Positions 45,475 through 56,769 of a stretch of DNA of 64,000 nt are shown one piece after another. Position 1 is the stretch's first letter. Each line of letters starts with the position of its first letter. Location: positions 25,446,462-25,510,461 of the forward strand of contig NC_054753.1 of the NCBI RefSeq assembly GCF_018143015.1, in the 5' to 3' direction. Source of the stretch: Lytechinus variegatus. Lineage: Eukaryota > Echinodermata > Echinoidea > Temnopleuroida > Toxopneustidae. A model generated the notes under the pieces. It did no database searches. It was not told the origin of the DNA and saw only the letters and a list, made by a program, of their open reading frames with translations. A program made the position numbers and the translations under genes.

Positions 45475-47660
45475 ATTGTATACACTATCATGTACAATAT
45501 GAATAGGGAAAACTAATTTTCACAAAAATGAGCACTAAACTGCAAAAAATTGCAATGTATGAACGAAGTAATATATGCAAATCACCATTACTAACGAGAT
45601 ATATAATTTTGATGTCATATATGGGAAAATTGCAGAATTTTGATGTCTAAAATAGCCGCCACTGGCCCAAACAGTATTGCGTACAATTGCAATGCCGGGG
45701 GGCCAAAAAATTCTCAAGAGTGATCACTATAATGCTTATTATGAAGATTAAACAATTGGAATACTGACTATAAACATAATTATTAACGAAATATATTATT
45801 AATATGCTATGTATGTGGTAAATGTTGTATTCAGATATTCAAAATGGCTGCCAAATGCCCTAAAAGTATTATACACAATGAGAAATGGTAGAAAATAAAT
45901 CACAAGATTGAGCGCTAAAATGCATATATATATGTGATAAATTAACTGGATACTGTCTAAAAACGTATTTTCTAACGAAATATATCATTCCGGTTTCAAG
46001 TTTGTGTTAAATACTGTATTTCGACTTTCAAAGTGGCCGCCATCGACATTAACCGTATTATGTACAATGCAAAGTGGGAAACCAATATTCACAAGAGTGA
46101 GCACCATAAATGCACGTAATAGTGATCTATGAGTAAAATATTGTCTGAAACCATCATTTCTATTAAGATATATCATTTATTCTGCCAGTAAGGTGATAAA
46201 TACGGTTATTTTAAAGTCAAAATGGCCGCTACAGTCCCTTACGGTATTATACACAATATGAAAGGGAACAAATCATTTGAAACAGAATTTGGCTTTGCTT
46301 GGTCAAATGGTGATGTATGAGTGGAATATTGTCTGAAAACATGATTTATACCAAAATATATATAATATCTTATGTAATTTAGGTGATAAATACTGTATTT
46401 CAACATTCAAAATGGCTGTCATATGCCCTTTTTGTGAACATCATTTGTCTCCACCCTAATTGTATATATACGATAAGTGCTTATGGTGGCCATTTGTAAT
46501 TAAAAAATGCAGCATTTATCACCCGAATTACACAACATTATGATATATCTAGTTAGAAACCATGGTTTTAGACAATAATTCACCTTTACATCACAATTCA
46601 CAATTATATGCAATATTTAGAGTCAAGCAAAGCCAAATTCTGTCCAAATTATATGTCCCATGTTACAATGTATACAATACTTTGAGGACCTATGGCAGCC
46701 ATTTTGGATTTCAAAGTACAACATTTATTACCTCCACCATGTCCACGACCAATATGTGATGTATTCAGTGAGAAATAATGTTTAAGACAATATCTTTACC
46801 CATACATCACAGTTACATCCATTTTATGATTCTCACTCTTGTGAAAATTAGATTCCCTGTTCGCATGTTACATAATTTATTAAGGGCTTGTAGAGGTTAT
46901 TTTGAATGTCAAAATACAGTATTTATCACCTATGTGGAAGAAGAAATGCGATGATTAAAAAAAAAATGTTTTCAAATAACGTTTTACTCATACAACAGGA
47001 TTATATGGATGTCATAGTCAAGCAAATCCAAATTCTTACAAAATTATATGTCCCAATTCACATTGTAGGTAATACTGTTAGGGCCTATAGGGGCCATTTT
47101 GAATTTCATAATACAGTATTTATCTCATGCATGACAAAAAGAAATGATATGTCTTGCTATAAAACATGTCGTCAGACAATATTTTATTCATAGATCACAA
47201 TTACATGCATTTTATGTTTCTTACTCGTGTGAAAATTAGTTTCTTTATCGCATTGTACATGATTAATATGGGGGCTATGGCGGCCATTTTGAATTTCAAA
47301 ATACAGCATTTACCACATAAATGGCATATTTACAATTATGTTTTTAGTCAGTATTCCACTCGTTTATCTTAATAATCTGCATTTTAATGTTCAATCATGT
47401 CATTTTTTTGGCCCCGGCCATTGCCATTGTACACCAATACTCTTTGGGCCAGTGGCGGCTATTTTAGATGTCAAAATACAGCAATGTTCCAATATTTGAC
47501 ATAATAAATAATTCATCTCATTAGTAATGATGATTTGCATATATTACTTCGTTCATACATCGCGATTTTTGCAGTTTAGTGTTCATTTTTGTGAAAACTA
47601 GTTTTCCCTATTCATATTGTACATGATAGTGTATACAATAGCCTATGGCGGCCATTTTGA
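45475..47660. repeat. 2.2-kb palindrome made of about 190-bp units
   Basis: The left arm (from 45475) and right arm (to about 47660) are inverted repeats with the centre near 46460. Each arm is itself a string of about 190-bp units marked by a CAAAATGGCCGCC-type word: 45650, 45838, 46029, 46219 and 46409 on the left, and the inverse at 46691, 46889, 47094, 47279, 47453 and 47645 on the right. Outermost matches include TTTTCCCTATTCATATTGTA with its complement near 45500. There is no coding capacity. Confidence 0.8.
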
Positions 47661-47867
47661 ATATCAGGAAAATAAATATTTTGTCAAAAATTAATTTTTA
47701 ATATTGTATTTCACTCCTGCCACACATTTTCATGATTTCACAGCCAATGTGAGGACAAGTTTATGAGTTTCATGGGTACTTTGCATATTTTGGCGGCCAT
47801 ATTGGATTTTGACAATTTGCGGAAAATGCTCAAGGTTACACGAGTGGCATCATTCAGATTCGTAATC

Positions 47868-47986
47868 AGCATTGGCGGCGGAAGCCAAAAATTTTAGGAG
47901 GGGACAACCCAAGAAAAAAATTTGACAAGCAAAAAGTTTCTCAACCTAAAAATTTTACGGGGGACGCGTAGGAAAATAAATTGACA

Positions 47987-48021
<35 letters not shown>

Positions 48022-48113
48022 TCATCAACTACAAATTTAGGGGGGGACCGTCCCCCCCTCCTCAAATTTAGGGGGGACACGTCCCCCCCATCCCCCCCGC
48101 TTCCGCCGCCTAT
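47868..48113. mobile_element. Short MITE with GGCGGCGGAAG ends
   Basis: GGCGGCGGAAG on the left and CTTCCGCCGCC on the right enclose repeated phrases 'aaatttagggggggac' and 'aaatttgacaagcaaaaa', and a run of about 30 A at 47990. Confidence 0.65.
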
Positions 48114-48499
48114 GGTAATCAGCACCCTCGAATTGACAAGAAACCATCAAAAAATATTAAACAAGGTTTGGTCAATTTTCTATGGGCCCTATCCTGGACT
48201 ATGGTGCTTATCTCAATAAATATTAAACCGCCATGTCACTTGGACACTGTTGACCTTTTTCTGAATATAGAAGGACGTCCCTGTTCTGATCATGCGCAGA
48301 CAGAATGGAACTGCATGGCTGCTCCGAAAGGGGAATTCCCTTTCATCATCAGCTGCTCGCATGTGCGTAAACATATATATTATAACACAGAGATTTTTTT
48401 GCAATAGGGGATTTCCCGGCGCTGCCAATTTCTTCCGTTTCTTCTTCTTCCTATATACCGTATATAACACAGAGATAACACAAACGTATAACATAGAAA

Positions 48500-48501
48500 C
48501 T

Positions 48502-48538
<37 letters not shown>
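48500..48538. repeat. CA dinucleotide microsatellite
   Basis: CACATACACATACACACACA continues as an uninterrupted CA run. Simple repeat. Confidence 0.9.
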
Positions 48539-48596
48539 GATGTATAAGGTCTCATGCGATCGCTGCCACTGTGATCTTCCTTCCGGTATTATCAAG

Positions 48597-48694
48597 GCGC
48601 TTAGCTCCTTGGTATTATGTCGACCACGTCCGGTGAAGCAAGGAGCGCTTAGCTCCTTGGTATTATGTCGACCACGTCCGGTGAAGCAAGGAGC
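48597..48694. repeat. Tandem duplication of a 49-bp unit
   Basis: Two identical copies of a unit beginning GCGCTTAGCTCCTTGGTATT lie back to back. A third partial, inverted piece (AGCTAAGCTCCTTGG) follows. The identity of the copies suggests a recent duplication. Confidence 0.85.
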
Positions 48695-49621
48695 TAAGCT
48701 CCTTGGGTGAAGCTAGCCTGGAAGTGGTATTCCGGTGGTATTACAGGCTGTTTTGGTTCCTGACAACAGAAACATCCGTCTTTACTGGACATTTATTGAA
48801 TAACTTGGCATTATCGTGATATTGGGAACCACCGTTCACTTCATACAGCAGCGCTTTATTCAGTCAAACGCACGGTTCCCTATTTCCACCTCCATTCACT
48901 TTGTACACAAGTGCGCGTACACAAATCTACGAGTGGTTCCCAAAACCACGATTTGGCCAATAACTTCTGACATTTGCCTACCATCCTCAGTTCATAACTT
49001 AGCCAAGTTAATTAAGTGAGACTTAGAACTGAGATTTTCGTTTCAGCGGAACATCAGATTCGGAGACGAGACTGAATTGAACAACAGTATGTGTCTGACT
49101 TTGCATGCTCTGAGATACTGAGGCTGGGCTGAGCTGAGTCTGGACTGAAGCTTTTTTTTTAACTGCATGAACGTCATTTCTCAGGGAGACCAGTGGCAGT
49201 GGAGCAAGATCAGATTTGGTATCATCGAAAATTGGTCATGATATTAACATACAGTCTATGTTGCTTTTAGTTTTACTTGCACGCTGTAATGTAACTTAGC
49301 ATTTTTTATCAGATGATACACTTGCAGACTGCACTTCACCAGCACGACATTACACCAGACAGTGTCTTGAATTGCACTTGTACTGTCTCCATGCAGAAGA
49401 CGAAGACGAGAGAGCAGCTTTCTCTTTGCATTTATCTTGTTTATTGACGAACAGCATAGAGATCTAGATCTCCCCTTAGCTGCTAGCATGAATTTGATAA
49501 AACAGCCAAACTTCCTTCAAATTCATGAAATTTGTCACATTCGAGCGAACAAGCAATTGGAAAACTGGTACTATGTGAGTATACCTACCTATGGATACCT
49601 ATGGATGCTTCTGAACGCAGT
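48695..49621. other. Unannotated DNA
   Basis: No gene is recognised. Words TATGGATACC just right of 49585 form the 3' tail of the neighbouring LINE. Confidence 0.5.
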
Positions 49622-50532
49622 CTAAGACTCTATATTCAGTTCCAAATTCTGTCTCCTTTTTAGGTTGGCCGGGTCATGTCCTGGTGGGTCAGCATCAAAC
49701 TTGAACTTCACAGGTTCACATCTCCAATACTTATCCAATCCATTCTCGAAGCTGTGGACACTGGGTGCATTTACTAATTCATTACTTAGGCTATTCCAAG
49801 GTTTCCTCATTCTTATGTAAAAGGAATTCTTACGTTTCTCAGTTACTGACCTCGGAATGTACAATTTTTTATCATGACCCCTGGTAGGCCCCTGCACCTG
49901 TCCCAAATCTGGCACTACTTCCTGGTCATACCTGTGAAATAACTTGTATGTTTCGATCATGTCTCCTCGCGCACGGCGATAAGCTAATGTAGGAAGTTTT
50001 AGTTGAATCAATCTTTGTTCATATGGGAGGTTCTTAACCTCAGGTACCAACTTAGTGGCCCTTCTTTGTACATTTTCTATTGCTTGAATATGTTTCTTTA
50101 AGTATGGACTCCATACTGCATGAGCATACTCCAAATGAGGTCTAATCAATGCTTTGTATAGGAGCAAGAAGTTCTCCTTGTGAAGATAAACAAATGTTCT
50201 CCTAATAAGATTCATTAGCCTATTGGCTTTATTTATCTTTGACTGAAAGTGCTGGTCAAAACTAAGCTTTGTGTCAACGATCACTCCTAAATCTTTACTA
50301 GTTTCAACTTGTGATAGATTATGTAAGGCATTATCATGTGTCATTGTATAGTCATTGGAATCATCATTTCTTTTACCTCTTGTAAGTACACAACATTTAT
50401 CCGGATGGAACTTTAATAGCCACTTGTCTGACCATGAAACTAGACGATTTAAGTCCGCCTGTAATAACTCAGCATCTCTGTCATTTTTTACATGCTTGTA
50501 TAACTTGGTGTCATCTGCAAATAAATGAACAG
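49622..50532 (-). pseudogene. 5'-truncated CR1-like LINE reverse transcriptase fragment
   Basis: The minus-strand frame is open for about 300 codons to a TAG stop at 49622. Near its upstream end is VHLFADDTKLYKHV, the catalytic FADD box of the reverse transcriptase, followed by LNRLVSWSDKWLLKFHPDKC (thumb start), KDLGVIVDTKLSFDQH, HLEYAHAVWSPYLKKHIQ, QRRATKLVP and a 3' domain with RKPWNSLSNELVNAP. This order is typical of the C-terminus of CR1/Rex-type non-LTR elements. Sequence upstream of about 50535 is unrelated, so the copy is 5'-truncated, as is common for LINE insertions. It is not a functional gene although its frame is still intact. Confidence 0.88.
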
Positions 50533-52172
50533 TACCCAGTAGTTGTGTGTCCGGACAGGTTGTGTGTCCGGACGATCACTTTTACATGTAGAATGTCATT
50601 TGGAAAACTTTACAAGTGAAGTTTCATCAATTTTTTAGTACAAAATGTTAGGAAATATTATAAAGAACAAAATAGAAAATGATTGCAACTATTGAATTCA
50701 TATTTTTAGCGTAATCCAAAGACAAAAAAGAAGGCTTCAAAAATATAGTGTCCGGACACCTGACCCCCCATCCTATGAAGTGTCTTTGGAGAAATATTCA
50801 ATTTCAATTACCTTGCAAATGAAATTTCATATTTTTTTCAGATTTGGCGTACAACTACTCTAGTATGTAATTTTGTTGAATACTATGTAAATTAGATATG
50901 AAATTCCTGAATAAATAAATTTATGATTTAGTGCCACCCATTTCAACGTTATTAAGTTAGAGATTTATGAAGTTAGAGAGCATTGACTTTTCCTCTCATC
51001 TCTTGACAATGACATGAAAAAGTTAAAAAACATGTACATTTCATGTTTTCTTCATTTGCAGAACTTGACTTTTGACCTTCATGCAAATATTTCCTTTCTG
51101 AAAAATACACTGACTTACGTACATTCCCAAAAAGCTGGCTAAAGGAAATCAGCTGTTTTTCTTTTGCTCAAGCATAAGTTCTCTTCAAACAACATAAAGC
51201 ATGTGAAACCTCAAATTGGTACTTTGCTCACTTTTTAATTCCTCCTTTGGAACTATCCAACCTACCACTCCAGAACAGATCATATCACTTGTAGGTACCC
51301 CTAAGTCTTGTCAATATGATGATATTGAGTCCAACTATATTCAATCTTTTTACTACCTCCAGCTTTGGAAGAGTTCCTTTGTGACAGCTGCCCAGGCCAG
51401 AGTGAAACAAAAGTATATCAGGGTTAGGTTGGCTGTCGCAAAAGGAACTCTTTCCTATAGCTTTTATTGAATAGTATCATACTACATGTACGGCATTTTC
51501 ATGAAATCAGGAACAACCATTCACATCTTCAGTTCCACGTATTGGTTCCCTCGCTTGTAAACAAGTGTGCGAGTCCGGGGGGGGGGGGCAGTCAAATATA
51601 TTGCTGTACACACGCGTGACCAAAAAAATCCCGCAAATAACTTGTTTAGGGGGTTATTGTGCACACAGAAAAACTTGTTTAGGGGGTGCTTAGAATTAAT
51701 TTAGCCACACGTGTGTACAGTAATACATTTGACTGCCACTTGAAAGGAAAACCTTGAAATCTTATACATTTATTTTGCATTGACATTGCATATAAAAATG
51801 TAGTATTTTCAATGAAACTGGATAAAAAGGAATGTGTAAAGTTGAAAAAAAAAATGAATTAATGATAGTGATTTTTCTTTTCAACCTAACCTTATTTCGT
51901 AGGTCTATGCTTAAAGTAAGTGTTAGGTTGCCATTAAGCAATTATAATTATTGTTTTCATTATTCGTCCCTATTTTAGACTTCCATTTGACTTTACGATA
52001 TTGGTGTGTATACACTAGAAAACGTTGGTTAACCTCGGTCTGTGAGAAATATTTTTTCTTCAAAGTAAACAAAGTCAGGTTGTCGAGTAAAGTTCACACA
52101 CACACAGGAAAATGCCCCACAAAGCGTATTAACAACAATGTCATTCTTTTCCTCTTATTTCCTTTACTACAG
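50533..52172. repeat. 5' flank of gene 2 with a short foldback (51585-51740)
   Basis: The foldback pairs GGCAGTCAAATATATTGCTG with CAGTAATACATTTGACTGCC; its interior repeats 'aaacttgtttagggggt'. Otherwise AT-rich. A strong pyrimidine stretch TTCCTTTACTACAG ends directly before the gene 2 ATG, so a 5' UTR exon probably lies somewhere in this flank but I cannot place it. Confidence 0.55.
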
Positions 52173-52271
52173 ATGAAACTTCATCTTCTAATATCACTCT
52201 ACTTCCTTTCTGTAAACTTCCCAGTGACTATAAAGGCCTTGCCCATTCAACAAGTACCATCTCTCTCTCAG
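52173..52271 (+). CDS. TNF receptor gene 2: signal-peptide exon
   Basis: The 33 codons start MKLHLLISLYFLSVNF and continue PVTIKALPIQQVPSLSQ, then meet a GTGAGT donor in phase 0. A basic Lys followed by a hydrophobic core and a small-residue cleavage region near KA/LP is a classic secretory signal. The ATG directly follows a pyrimidine-rich AG that could be a splice acceptor from a 5' UTR exon. The exon leads to the CRD exon at 55336 across a 3.1-kb intron. An upstream in-frame ATG (51951) would give a poor, charged N-terminus and was not chosen. Confidence 0.78.
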
Positions 52272-55200
52272 GTGAGTTTAAACATTTCATTTCCTCCCAA
52301 TAAAACCCTAAAAAATCGATGTTGCCCTCATCCAACCGACTGCAAAATGCGACAAAAGGATCAACATTTTTTTTTTCAGCAGAACCGAGATATAAAAATG
52401 CAGTGTTTTCATGAGAAAATGTCAGATTTAGGCAAAGAATTTGTCCAAATTCATATTTAGTTGTGTGAAATGCAAATAATTTTCCATTTTGATTGCATGA
52501 ATAAATAATTCCATGTATGAATTTCTTTTGTGCAGTATAGCAGCGAAGGTATAAAAACAAAATTAAAGTAAACCAACCGACTCAACTTTCTGATTTCTGG
52601 CTTGAGGCCAACATATTAGTTTTTAAAGGAAAATTACTATTTTCTGTGTTGAAGTGATTGACCTCATTGGCTAAATAAAAGATAAATTTTTTATTAGTTG
52701 GTCCTAATTCATCCTTTCTACATTTCTGGCAACAGCCACCCAAAGTGGGCTCCAGCCTCCAGTTTCTTCAGACCTTCAATTTTACAAATCAACTTATCGG
52801 CCATGCTCCCTCGTTGGCTAGCTTACGTACATTTTAAATCATTTTAACCATTCACACTCCCACCCTGAAAGATACTAGTATATGCATGGCCTTGCATACT
52901 ACAATCTACATGTACATGTACAGTTGTGCTCAGAAGTTAGTAAACCCCACCACAAAATCCACTCCTTCATACTGATTTTTTTAATATAGACAGCAACACT
53001 ATATGTACAATGTTTGGCAAGCCCAGCAACAAACTTTATTTAATATGATATTTGATTGATCATCTAACTTTACAATTAAATATCCAAACATTGTAAATGT
53101 GATAATTTTCTGATGGGGCTCACTACTAAAATTTGAGCACCACTGTATATTAAATCATTATCTGCAATACTTATTTCAAATTAAGCTGACCACGAATACA
53201 CAATTAATTTCCTCCTTTGTTACATTAAGAGATTTACCTGAATCAAAATCGCTGATCTTTTTTTTACACATTGATTAATAATAATAAGAATGATAATAAT
53301 AAATAATGATAATAATAATAATAATGAAGATATTGATTATATTAATGATGATAATACTACTACTAATAATAATGATAATAATTGGAACACCTCATATCCT
53401 ACGGAAGGTCTTGAATTAGAAAGAGAAGTGAACAATGAGAGGAGGACCCATTTGATAGAATATAGAACAATAACCCTAGATTTCTGGAAGAAGTCCGGTT
53501 GCTGTTTAATATACCGATAGAACATCAAGTTGTGGACAATGGAAATAATAATAATAAATTGGTACTTACATGTATATGGCGCATAATCAATTAAAATTGC
53601 TCTCTACGCTTTAATACAAATAGCTCTCCAATATTACATTTAAGCTACAACAAAAACAAGTATGCTTTCAAATGTATTTTAAACGATTCAACAGATGTAC
53701 ATGATCAATGGTAAAAATCAAAGCCAGCTCTCCCCCCCCCCCCATAATGGTAATGATTGTTGGGTTTCTTAAAATACTGGAAATAACAGGTGAAGGGCTG
53801 AATTACATCCAGTTCACAATGTAATGTTGTTTAAAAGAGCATGCACACCATTAAAAAAACACTAATGTTTAGTGGCTTACTAGTATAAAGAAAACACTGT
53901 TTTTATTTGTTGTTATGGCAACATGATATCAAACTTGTGAAATTTTACCATAAATAGAACATGTTTAAAAGTTGGTAGGCTACTGGACATTGTGCGGTGT
54001 CAATAAGTGCAAAGAGGTTAAATAATTCTAGGACACATTTGCATGTTACATGTATTTTGTTCTTTCCCTTCCGGATTGTCATGACAACTTAGATAAATAA
54101 ATGTATTGGAACAAGTACTGTAATCATGAATGAATCACTAAACTCCAACTCTAAAGCAATCAACCCATTGTTTAATGAATGGGATTTTTAGCAGGTGTCT
54201 GCCATCCAGTTTAAAATGTTTGGTTTGTTGCTATGGCAATTTTTAGCATCATTATATTAATATTATTATGTATATTGTTATTATCATGTCGGCATGGTAA
54301 TATTTGAATAAACTATTGTGTTGAAAAGATTAGTTACTCACACATAAAAACAAACAGAACTAGCAACACTTTATTGATTTCATTGTATTGAGGTTCACAC
54401 AAAATCCACTCTCTTGTTTACATTACATTATTCAAAAGACTTTGCAGTATTTTTAGAATAATTGATCAGACGTCCTTTTGTTGCTTTATAGTGAATTCTT
54501 TACTTTAGCCCACGTATTTTAGAATGTTTATTTTTATAGTAGTTATTAATAACTCAGAAGATGTAGGAGTATATACATTTTGTGCATGCTTTATACCATG
54601 ATATAGATACCCATGAGTCTTCAAATTTCTCAAGTGATATATGTTTTATAACAAATCCATTAGCCAATGACACAATGATCTCTTTTAACATGCAATGTTA
54701 TGTATAACTCAGGATGATATGATTATCTTTAATATATATCCACCATGAGTATAGTAACAAATGAAATTCAAAGTTAGGAGCATGTACTATATACTAGCAT
54801 ACAGACATATGCTAACATATAATGTGAGTGTGTGTGTGGATTTTTGTATGTATATTTTTCATTTTTACTCTCTACATTATCATTGTATATATTTTTCATC
54901 TCATTCTTGCTGTAATGTTCTATATAAGGGACCCCTCTCACAAGCTCTGCTTCTATGGGATCCCAAACCTATCATGTATTCTCATTTTTTGTTAAATCGT
55001 GTAATATGTCTCTTGTTTTGATTGGTTTAAATAAACTTGAACCTGATATGCTCATTATTCTCATTCATGATAATGGTGTTTGGCATGTTCCCCTTTTGGC
55101 CAGTATTTTTTTCATCAAGGATGATAAAAAATTAATAAAGTTTTGAAACTCAATTTTGGAAGAAAAAGGGGTAATTTTTTCAGGTTTAAGTCAGTTTTCC

Positions 55201-55335
55201 AATCATCTGTCAGGTTATAGGAATTTATATATATTTTTTTTCTTTTGCTTCTATTTTTTTCTATTAATGAATGTTAAACTTTTTACTATTATGTTTAATA
55301 CCCACGAGGATTATTTTTTTAAATATTTTTTCTAG
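52272..55335 (+). other. Intron of gene 2, with a Tc1-like MITE
   Basis: AT-rich intron with a MITE at 52921-53145 (listed separately) and an ATA/ATG microsatellite at 53276-53390. A C-run lies at 53735. No further exon is recognised; the short frames near 54761-55146 have no splice or domain support. Confidence 0.65.
52921..53145. mobile_element. Tc1/mariner-type MITE with TA target duplication
   Basis: The left end CAGTTGTGCTCAGAAGTTAG and right end TAAAATTTGAGCACCACTG are inverted repeats flanked by TA on both sides (52919-52920, 53146-53147). The ends resemble those of Tc1-like transposons (CAGTGGTGCTCAAAA style). 225 bp, no coding capacity. Confidence 0.8.
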
Positions 55336-55502
55336 ACTCATGATTGGGCCCAATGTGAGTTTCAGGGATTTGAAGATTATGAAGAGGTTTGCCATACCCA
55401 AACTATAACACTGCCCACATGCAACCCCGGATATAGAAGGGCATGGCCCTGCTTACCAGATTTCGATGGACTTCCAGAGGACTTTGACCCAAATCATGAT
55501 GT
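55336..55502 (+). CDS. TNF receptor gene 2: first cysteine-rich exon
   Basis: The exon follows a TATTTTTTCTAG acceptor and ends at a GTAAGT donor, with phase 0 to phase 2, identical to gene 1's first ectodomain exon. The encoded THDWAQCEFQGFEDYEEVCH segment and the rest hold four cysteines spread over 55 residues, with an acidic, aromatic character (DFDGLPEDFDPNHD) near the end. Like gene 1's exon, it does not fit a standard CRD closely but occupies the N-terminal ectodomain position. Confidence 0.82.
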
Positions 55503-56615
55503 GTAAGTTAATAATATTATTAGCTGTGAAGGAAATATTTTTATTATTATTTTACGGGCTACTCTACCATATTGGGGTAATTGTTAATTTTTGGGGGCTA
55601 TTTCTTTCATTTAAAGGGCTACTTTTCTTTACCTCATGATAAATTATTTCTGTATAAGCTTATCTGATTATTTTGCTGAATATAGAATGTTGATTTTCAA
55701 AATGTTGTATGTGGCAGATCATGGGGCAACTTCAGAAAAGATGTATTGCCCCCCCCCCCCTTTCCCCCAAAAATCATTCTATTTTTGCAAATTTTTGTGT
55801 GCGAGTTTGGCTGTCATGAGAGTATAGTGGCTGGTCTTCCTCATGTAAGTCCTGTAAATTTTGATTAATTGCCATTCCGCAGATCATAAATCCTGTTAGT
55901 ACCCTTTTGAACTTTCCCTTTCCCAACTTAATCAAATCTGATTAAAAGGATGCTTCGATCTGAAGATATTTATATCTCAATAAATAGAGTAAAATTCACA
56001 AAGCAAAATGCTAAAAATTTGATCAAATTCGGATAACAAAGTCATTGAATTTTAAAGATTTGCATTATTCCGATGAAAAAGTTCAAAGGAATGTCTTCAT
56101 GAATATTCATAAGGTGGGCTGATGATGTCATATCCCCACTTGTTCCTTTATAGTTTATTATATGAAATTAGGTTTATTCAAAATGTTCCTACCAAGAATT
56201 AAAACAATTGGAATGACAATCGATTAAGTGCATTCGTTATTTCTTGCTGCAACTTATTTCATAATAATGGAGACATATCAATTACACATTTATGAAAAAA
56301 TGAAACAATTATGATTTCACGTAATAACATGAGAAAAGGGAAAGTGGGGATGTGACATCATCAGCCCTACCTATTGAATATTCATGAAGACATGCCTAGA
56401 ATTGTTTTACCAGAATAATGCAAATCTTTAAAATTCAATAACTGTGTTATTATTATCCGATTTTGCAGAAATTTTCAGCATTTTGCTCTCTGAATTTTAC
56501 TCTATTTATTTAGCTATTAATATTATCAGTCCAGAGCATTCCTTTAAAGTCTGAAATAGATAATTGATTTTATTTCCCCATCTCTTCTTCACCTAACATA
56601 TGTCTTTCGCTTCAG
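55503..56615 (+). repeat. Intron of gene 2 with a palindromic MITE (about 55946-56548)
   Basis: The MITE halves mirror each other: ATTCAATGACTTTGTTATCC-type sequence in one orientation and its inverse in the other, with GATGATGTCATATCCCCACT and AGTGGGGATGTGACATCATC forming the inner pair. A C-run lies at 55750. No exon is seen. Confidence 0.7.
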
Positions 56616-56769
56616 ATGTGATCGCTGCCCACCGAATACATTCCAAACTTATTATAACAAATGCCCGGTATGCCACAACTGCTCTGTGTGTGATGACGGA
56701 GAAACAGTCCAAAAGCAATGTGATATGGAGAGTGATACAGTATGTTCGCCGTCGGATTCCGAAGAATTG
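56616..56769 (+). CDS. TNF receptor gene 2: CRD exon
   Basis: The 154-nt exon follows a TCTTTCGCTTCAG acceptor, enters in phase 2, and ends in phase 0 at a GTTAGT donor. With the split Val it reads VCDRCPPNTFQTYYNKCPVC then HNCSVC, KQC and DTVC, a full TNFR cysteine-rich domain. It aligns well with gene 1 (VCVICEPGHFQAYDNHCGNC). An NCS sequon could be glycosylated. The protein appears to have only one canonical CRD, a small ectodomain for the family. Confidence 0.88.

Noticed and set aside
45475..47660. CRISPR-like regular repeats
   Set aside because: Units are about 190 bp, degenerate, partly inverted and in a eukaryotic genome; no short direct repeats with unique spacers.
51951..52460. Single-exon 169-codon gene starting upstream of gene 2
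   Set aside because: The part from 52173 to 52271 is a signal-peptide exon with a strong donor; the flanks have no domain, so the long frame is a chance read-through.
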